Origin: Planococcaceae bacterium UBA3370
GTDB lineage: Bacteria > Bacillota > Bacilli > Bacillales_A > Planococcaceae
Assembly: GCA_002360295.1 (NCBI GenBank)
Contig: DEQI01000339.1
Span: forward strand, 1 to 6,276
DNA: 6,276 nucleotides
Direction: 5' to 3'
Part shown: positions 1 to 6,276 of the stretch, in pieces
How the letters are laid out: each line of letters opens with the position of its first letter
How positions within the stretch are numbered: the stretch's first letter is position 1
The notes under the pieces: generated by a model
Database searches by the model: none
Told to the model about the DNA's origin: nothing
Seen by the model: only the letters and a program-made list of their open reading frames with translations
Made by a program: the position numbers and the translations under genes

Positions 1-1061
1 ACTTTACCACCTTGTTTAGAAATTGATTTCGATACGATTGTTGAAGATGTATTTGGTGCTAAGTGAATCATTTTAGCACCAGCATCTTGGTGTTGACCAC
101 GACCAGCTAAAGCGATTGATAATGTCATACCACGAGCGCCTTCGCCTTTTAAAATACACGCTGGGTATTTCATCGTTAATTTAGAACCGATATTACCATC
201 GATCCATTCCATTGTACCGTTTTCTTCAACAACTGTACGTTTTGTTACAAGATTGTACACATTGTTTGCCCAGTTTTGAATCGTTGTATAACGGCAATAA
301 GCATCTTTTTTCACGATAATTTCTACTACAGCTGAGTGTAGAGAGTTAGTAGTGTAAACAGGTGCTGTACATCCTTCTACATAGTGTACGTGTGCACCTT
401 CGTCAACGATAATTAGCGTACGCTCGAATTGACCCATGTTTTCAGAGTTAATACGGAAGTAAGCTTGTAAAGGTGTTTCTACTTTCACACCAGGTGGTAC
501 ATAAATAAATGAACCACCAGACCAAACTGCAGAGTTAAGCGCTGCAAATTTGTTGTCTGAATAAGGGATAACAGTACCCCAGTATTTTTTGAAAATATCT
601 TCGTTTTCTTTTAACGCTGAGTCTGTATCTTTGAACACAATGCCCATATCTTCAAGGTCTTGTTTCATGTTGTGGTAAACTACTTCAGATTCATACTGAG
701 CAGATACACCCGCTAAATATTTTTGCTCCGCTTCAGGAATACCTAATTTATCAAATGTTGCTTTGATTTCTTCAGGCACTTCATCCCAAGAACGTTGAGT
801 TGCTTCAGATGGTTTTACGTAATACGTAATTTCATCGAAGTTTAAAGCTGAAAGGTCGCCACCCCATTGCGGCATTGGCATTTTATAAAATTGTTCAAGT
901 GCTTTTAAGCGGTATTCAAGCATCCACTCTGGCTCTTGTTTCATATTTGAAATTTCTCGTACGATTTCTTCTGTTAAACCACGTTCAGAACGGAAAATAG
1001 ATACGTCCTTATCATGGAAGCCATATTTGTAATCGCCGATATCAGGCATTTTTTTAGCCAT
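1..1061 (-). CDS. sufB: SufB, Fe-S cluster assembly scaffold protein (C-terminus cut off by window edge)
   Basis: SufB is the scaffold subunit of the cytoplasmic SufBC2D complex, on which Fe-S clusters are assembled before transfer to apoproteins. The frame is open from an ATG at 1061 to the left edge, giving 353 residues; Bacillus SufB is about 465, so roughly the last 110 residues are outside the window. The start [15 protein letters not shown] is typical of Bacillales SufB, and GGAGGAG lies about 5 nt upstream of the ATG. Family landmarks include PQWGGDL (65-70), the [21 protein letters not shown] stretch around 177-197, YVEGCTAP (227-234), [13 protein letters not shown] (288-300) and the start of the beta-helix core ([13 protein letters not shown], 308-320). 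Cys302 sits where E. coli SufB has YPSC (Cys254). The C-terminal part that contacts SufC and SufD is missing here, so its integrity cannot be judged. It is the last visible gene of the operon, 44 nt after sufU. Confidence 0.97.
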   Translation of the reverse strand, partial: MAKKMPDIGDYKYGFHDKDVSIFRSERGLTEEIVREISNMKQEPEWMLEYRLKALEQFYKMPMPQWGGDLSALNFDEITYYVKPSEATQRSWDEVPEEIKATFDKLGIPEAEQKYLAGVSAQYESEVVYHNMKQDLEDMGIVFKDTDSALKENEDIFKKYWGTVIPYSDNKFAALNSAVWSGGSFIYVPPGVKVETPLQAYFRINSENMGQFERTLIIVDEGAHVHYVEGCTAPVYTTNSLHSAVVEIIVKKDAYCRYTTIQNWANNVYNLVTKRTVVEENGTMEWIDGNIGSKLTMKYPACILKGEGARGMTLSIALAGRGQHQDAGAKMIHLAPNTSSTIVSKSISKQGGK

Positions 1062-1105
1062 TTTTTCTCCTCCGTTCAGTTTACTTAGCGTTTTCGAAAG
1101 GAAAT

Positions 1106-4072
<2,967 letters not shown>

Positions 4073-4090
4073 CTTATTCGTCCTCCTTTA

Positions 4091-4864
4091 TTATGCTTCT
4101 ACCGTTTCGTCTTCGATACCTAATTCTTTTTTAATCCAGTCGTAGCCTTCAGCTTCTAAACGTTGCGCTAATTCTTCGCCACCAGATTTTACTACTTTAC
4201 CTTGCATCATTACGTGTACATGATCAGGTGTGATGTAGTTTAGTAAACGTTGGTAGTGAGTAATCATTAAGCAGCCAAAGCCTTCACCGCGCATTTCGTT
4301 AATCCCTTTAGATACTACTTTAAGTGCGTCGATATCAAGACCTGAGTCAATTTCATCTAGGATGGCAAATGTAGGTTTAATCATCATTAATTGTAAAATT
4401 TCGTTGCGTTTTTTCTCACCACCAGAGAAGCCTTCATTTAAGTAACGTTGACCCATTTCTTCTGGCATTTCTAAAAAGTCCATTGTTTTATCTAATTCAC
4501 GGATGAATTTCATTAATGAGATTTCATCGCCTTCAGCGCGACGAGCATTAATAGCCGAACGTAAGAAGTCTGCATTTGTAACACCAGAAATTTCTGATGG
4601 ATATTGCATTGCTAGGAAAAGACCTGCTTTTGCACGCTCATCTACTTCCATTTCTAAAACGTTTTCCCCATCAAGAAGCACTTCACCTTGTGTTACTTCG
4701 TATTTAGGGTGTCCCATAATTGCAGATGCTAACGTTGATTTACCTGTACCGTTAGGACCCATAATTGCATGTATTTCATTTGTGTTAATAGTTAGATTTA
4801 CACCTTTTAAAATCTCTTTACCGTCGATTTCAACGTGAAGATCTTTAATTTCTAAAGTTGCCAT
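4091..4864 (-). CDS. sufC: SufC, ABC-type ATPase of the SUF complex
   Basis: SufC is the soluble ABC ATPase that binds SufB and SufD and drives the conformational change needed for cluster assembly; it is not a transporter. From the ATG at 4864 it is 257 residues (B. subtilis SufC is 261). All ABC motifs are intact: Walker A GPNGTGKST (36-44, Lys42), Q-loop Gln87 in AMQYP, signature FSGGE (146-150), Walker B FAILDEID with Asp170 and Glu171, D-loop SGLD (174-177) and switch His203 in ITHYQR. The frame stays open upstream to a TTG at 5065, which would add 67 residues rich in Phe, Ile and Lys. That extension matches no SufC N-terminus and its TTG has no ribosome binding site. MATLEIKDLHVEI is the usual start and GGAGGT lies 6 nt before it. 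It is the first gene of the operon. Confidence 0.97.
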   Translation of the reverse strand: MATLEIKDLHVEIDGKEILKGVNLTINTNEIHAIMGPNGTGKSTLASAIMGHPKYEVTQGEVLLDGENVLEMEVDERAKAGLFLAMQYPSEISGVTNADFLRSAINARRAEGDEISLMKFIRELDKTMDFLEMPEEMGQRYLNEGFSGGEKKRNEILQLMMIKPTFAILDEIDSGLDIDALKVVSKGINEMRGEGFGCLMITHYQRLLNYITPDHVHVMMQGKVVKSGGEELAQRLEAEGYDWIKKELGIEDETVEA

Positions 4865-4870
4865 TAAATT

Positions 4871-4876
4871 ACCTCC
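4871..4876 (-). promoter_or_regulatory. Ribosome binding site deciding the sufC start
   Basis: GGAGGT on the minus strand sits 6 nt upstream of the ATG at 4864. It fixes the sufC start and argues against the 67-residue upstream extension. Confidence 0.85.
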
Positions 4877-4925
4877 ATAGTGTTCCTTGCAAGTTTTTTT
4901 CTTTGCAATATTATTGTCATGTACA

Positions 4926-4954
4926 ATCTTAACTGAAATGAAGTGTTGTTGCAA
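4926..4954 (-). promoter_or_regulatory. Candidate sigma-A promoter for the suf operon
   Basis: On the minus strand TTGCAA (4949-4954, 4 of 6 matches to TTGACA) is followed after exactly 17 nt by TAAGAT (4926-4931, 4 of 6 matches to TATAAT). It predicts transcription starting near 4919 and a leader of about 55 nt before sufC. The match is modest in this AT-rich DNA. An alternative is the perfect TATAAT on the minus strand at 5106-5111, which has no recognisable -35 at 16-18 nt. Confidence 0.35.
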
Positions 4955-5079
4955 ATAGTTTAGAATTATTTTAAATAAAAAAAAGAACACCATTTCATCA
5001 AAAACGCTACCATACAACGAAATACCGAAATTAATGCCGATAAATGCTGATTTTCTTATTTTCAATGGACAAGCAAGTA

Positions 5080-5096
5080 ATGAGAATCCATCTCAT
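5080..5096. promoter_or_regulatory. Perfect-arm dyad resembling a Fur-family operator
   Basis: ATGAGAATCCATCTCAT has 6-bp perfectly complementary arms around a 5-nt centre. Its inner 15 nt, TGAGAATCCATCTCA, match the 7-1-7 Fur box TGATAATNATTATCA at about 10 of 14 fixed positions. A perfect TATAAT on the minus strand (5106-5111) lies just upstream in the suf direction, so the dyad would cover the start of any transcript from there. It does not contain a T-N11-A pair about its centre, so a LysR-type site is less natural. The dyad is seen directly; the binding protein is inferred. Confidence 0.35.
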
Positions 5097-5203
5097 GTAG
5101 CATCCATTATAAATAGTTTTATTTACCTCTCCTTTTACACCGAGCACCATTTATCCTTTCCCCAAAAGCGTCTTTTGTAACAAGAAGCAGGTAAACATGA
5201 AAT

Positions 5204-5224
5204 AATGTAAATTACCTCGACATT
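5204..5224. promoter_or_regulatory. LysR-type T-N11-A operator, candidate
   Basis: The site reads AATGT-N11-ACATT, with perfect 5-bp arms and the T-N11-A geometry classic for LysR-type regulators. Its centre, about 5214, is near -59 from the predicted start of the plus-strand GltC-like gene, close to the usual -65 recognition site of this family. A second TTTACATT at 5238-5245 repeats, inverted, the AATGTAAA at 5204-5211 and overlaps the predicted -35. This layout would suit autoregulation by the neighbouring regulator, which is an inference. Confidence 0.45.
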
Positions 5225-5237
5225 TTTTAAGTAATGG

Positions 5238-5266
5238 TTTACATTTTCCAGATTTCAAAATAACAT
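5238..5266 (+). promoter_or_regulatory. Candidate sigma-A promoter for the GltC-like gene
   Basis: TTTACA (5238-5243, 5 of 6 to consensus) is separated by 17 nt from TAACAT (5261-5266, 4 of 6). The predicted start is near 5273, leaving a leader of about 50 nt before the TTG start. TATAAG at 5273-5278 is a better -10 by sequence but has no matching -35. Confidence 0.45.
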
Positions 5267-5311
5267 GAATTATATAAGTTCTTTAAATAGTAATCTAAAA
5301 AATAGATATGT

Positions 5312-5318
5312 GGGGTGA
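5312..5318 (+). promoter_or_regulatory. Ribosome binding site deciding the TTG start of the GltC-like gene
   Basis: GGGGTGA is one mismatch from the anti-16S sequence GGAGGTGA in register and ends 5 nt before the TTG at 5324. It overlaps the alternative GTG at 5315, which has no ribosome binding site of its own, so the TTG is the better start. Confidence 0.7.
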
Positions 5319-5323
5319 GTAAA

Positions 5324-6226
5324 TTGGAATTACGCCAATTACGTTACTTTATAGAAGTAGCAGAACGAGAACATATATCCGAGGCAGCAGAGCATTTGCA
5401 TGTTGCTCAATCAGCAATCAGCCGTCAAATCGCTAACTTGGAGGAAGAACTAGGTACCCCACTTTTCGAACGAGTTGGCCGCAATGTAAAGCTAACACCA
5501 ATCGGAAAAATATTCCTTGAACATAGTATTTCTGCTTTAAAAGCAATTGATTTTGCTGTAAAACAAGTGGAGGAATATTTAGATCCCGCAAAAGGAACCA
5601 TTAAGGTTGGCTTCCCTACCAGTTTAGCTAGTTATGTATTACCAACCGTTATTTCCGCCTTCAAAAAAGAGTATCCAAATGTATCTTTCCATTTACGCCA
5701 AGGTTCATACAAATATTTAATAGAAGCTGTTAAAAACCGAGAGTTAAATTTAGCATTACTCGGGCCACTTCCACCTAAAGATGATCAAATTAACGCGACT
5801 GTATTATTTAGTGAAAATATTCATGCTTTATTGCCTGCAACTCATCCCCTTGGCAAAAACGATAAAATCAATTTAATTGATTTACGCAATGACGATTTCG
5901 TTTTATTTCCCGAAGGTTATATATTAAATAAAGTGGCAGTAGACGCCTGTAAATCAGCTGGGTTTATACCAAAAGTAACTTCTGAGGGCGAGGATATGGA
6001 TGCTTTAAAAGGGCTCGTAGCTGCAGGCATTGGCGTAACCTTACTTCCAGAAAGCTCACTAACGGACTCTTCGCCTCGTTTAACAGTTAAAGTCCCGATC
6101 GCCATGCCAGCTATTCGCCGTACTGTCGGCGTCATTTACCCAACCAATCGAGAGCTTGCGCCTTCTGAACAAGTATTTTTAAAATTTGTGAACGACTTTT
6201 TCTCAAGACTTACACAGTTTCAATAA
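5324..6226 (+). CDS. gltC: GltC-like LysR-family transcriptional regulator
   Basis: This is a cytoplasmic LysR-type DNA-binding regulator. Residues about 1-60 form the winged helix-turn-helix (HISEAAEHLHVAQSAISRQI, 17-36, then LFERVGRNVKLTPIG, 47-61), a linker helix follows to about 88, and the effector-binding domain covers about 92-300 (GTIKVGFPTSLASYVLPTVI, 91-110; RQGSYKYLIEAV, 125-136; GLVAAGIGVTLLPES, 230-244). The protein is 300 residues from the TTG at 5324, the same length as B. subtilis GltC, and both begin MELRQLRYF. The similarity I recall extends through the C-terminal RELAPSE. GltC activates the glutamate synthase genes gltAB and responds to 2-oxoglutarate and glutamate. Here the divergent neighbour is suf, not gltAB, so orthology is likely but the target is unproven; it could be a paralogue with another target. 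A GTG at 5315 would add three residues (MSK) but lacks a ribosome binding site. Confidence 0.85.
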   Translation: MELRQLRYFIEVAEREHISEAAEHLHVAQSAISRQIANLEEELGTPLFERVGRNVKLTPIGKIFLEHSISALKAIDFAVKQVEEYLDPAKGTIKVGFPTSLASYVLPTVISAFKKEYPNVSFHLRQGSYKYLIEAVKNRELNLALLGPLPPKDDQINATVLFSENIHALLPATHPLGKNDKINLIDLRNDDFVLFPEGYILNKVAVDACKSAGFIPKVTSEGEDMDALKGLVAAGIGVTLLPESSLTDSSPRLTVKVPIAMPAIRRTVGVIYPTNRELAPSEQVFLKFVNDFFSRLTQFQ

Positions 6227-6276
6227 GTATTGGTGGTCATTAGGGAAGGTTTATTGGAGTAGAGTACGATTTTTTT

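Larger units (their letters stand above)
4865..5323. other. 459-nt divergent intergenic region between suf and the GltC-like gene
   Basis: No convincing protein gene lies here on either strand. The frame open on the minus strand is only an upstream extension of sufC. The region is very AT-rich and holds candidate promoters in both directions, three TTGCAA palindromes (4887-4892, 4903-4908, 4949-4954), a Fur-like dyad (5080-5096) and a LysR-type dyad (5204-5224). It is long for a simple divergent promoter, so a long suf leader or a small RNA cannot be excluded. I see no riboswitch class that I recognise and no stem followed by a T-run that would act as a terminator. Confidence 0.7.

Noticed and set aside
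4938..4958. Plus-strand mini-ORF MKCCCK with three consecutive Cys codons, suggesting a cysteine attenuation leader
   Set aside because: It has no ribosome binding site, lies about 360 nt from the only plus-strand gene, runs antisense to the suf leader, and has no terminator-like stem after it.
4865..5065. In-frame 67-residue N-terminal extension of sufC starting at TTG 5065
   Set aside because: It does not resemble any SufC N-terminus, its TTG lacks a ribosome binding site, and the ATG at 4864 has GGAGGT 6 nt upstream and the canonical MATLEIKDL start.
5189..5217. AGGTAA...TTACCT inverted repeat as a terminator or second operator
   Set aside because: Only 6-bp arms around a 17-nt AT-rich loop with no T-run; too weak for a terminator and not distinguishable from chance next to the better T-N11-A dyad.
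5917..6135. Minus-strand 72-codon frame inside the GltC-like gene
   Set aside because: It is a shadow of the conserved effector domain coding sequence with no family resemblance.
6227..6276. Possible terminator after the GltC-like gene (final T-run)
   Set aside because: The T-run at 6270-6276 is not preceded by a GC-rich stem, and the sequence ends there, so no terminator can be supported.

Overview
The window is a stretch of AT-rich Gram-positive chromosome, most likely from the Bacillales. The protein sequences suggest the Lysinibacillus/Solibacillus group (Planococcaceae/Caryophanaceae), but that genus-level guess rests on general similarity only. Support for Bacillales comes from the gene order sufC-sufD-sufS-sufU-sufB, the presence of the zinc protein SufU instead of SufE, strong AAGGAGG-type ribosome binding sites, and proteins close to what I remember of the Bacillus subtilis Suf proteins and GltC.

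Positions 1-4864 (minus strand) carry the SUF iron-sulfur cluster operon, read right to left: sufC (ATPase), sufD (scaffold partner), sufS (cysteine desulfurase), sufU (zinc-dependent sulfur acceptor) and sufB (scaffold). sufB runs off the left edge after 353 codons. The genes are packed tightly: an 18-nt gap between sufC and sufD, a TAATG stop/start overlap between sufD and sufS, an 11-nt overlap between sufS and sufU, and a 44-nt gap before sufB. SufS takes sulfur from cysteine, SufU accepts it through its zinc site, and the SufB-SufC2-SufD complex builds the cluster for delivery to apoproteins.

Positions 4865-5323 are a 459-nt divergent intergenic region with no convincing gene. It holds a weak candidate suf promoter, three copies of the palindrome TTGCAA just upstream of sufC, a 17-bp perfect-arm dyad resembling a Fur-family box, and a LysR-type T-N11-A dyad just upstream of a plausible promoter for the rightward gene.

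Positions 5324-6226 (plus strand) encode a complete 300-residue LysR-type regulator very like GltC, the activator of glutamate synthase genes in B. subtilis. Its likely start is a TTG codon preceded by GGGGTGA. In B. subtilis gltC is divergent from gltAB; here it is divergent from suf. The last 50 nt show no gene and no clear terminator.

The window is mainly a well-known housekeeping system. I found no undescribed multi-gene system. The unexplained part is the regulatory DNA between suf and the GltC-like gene.
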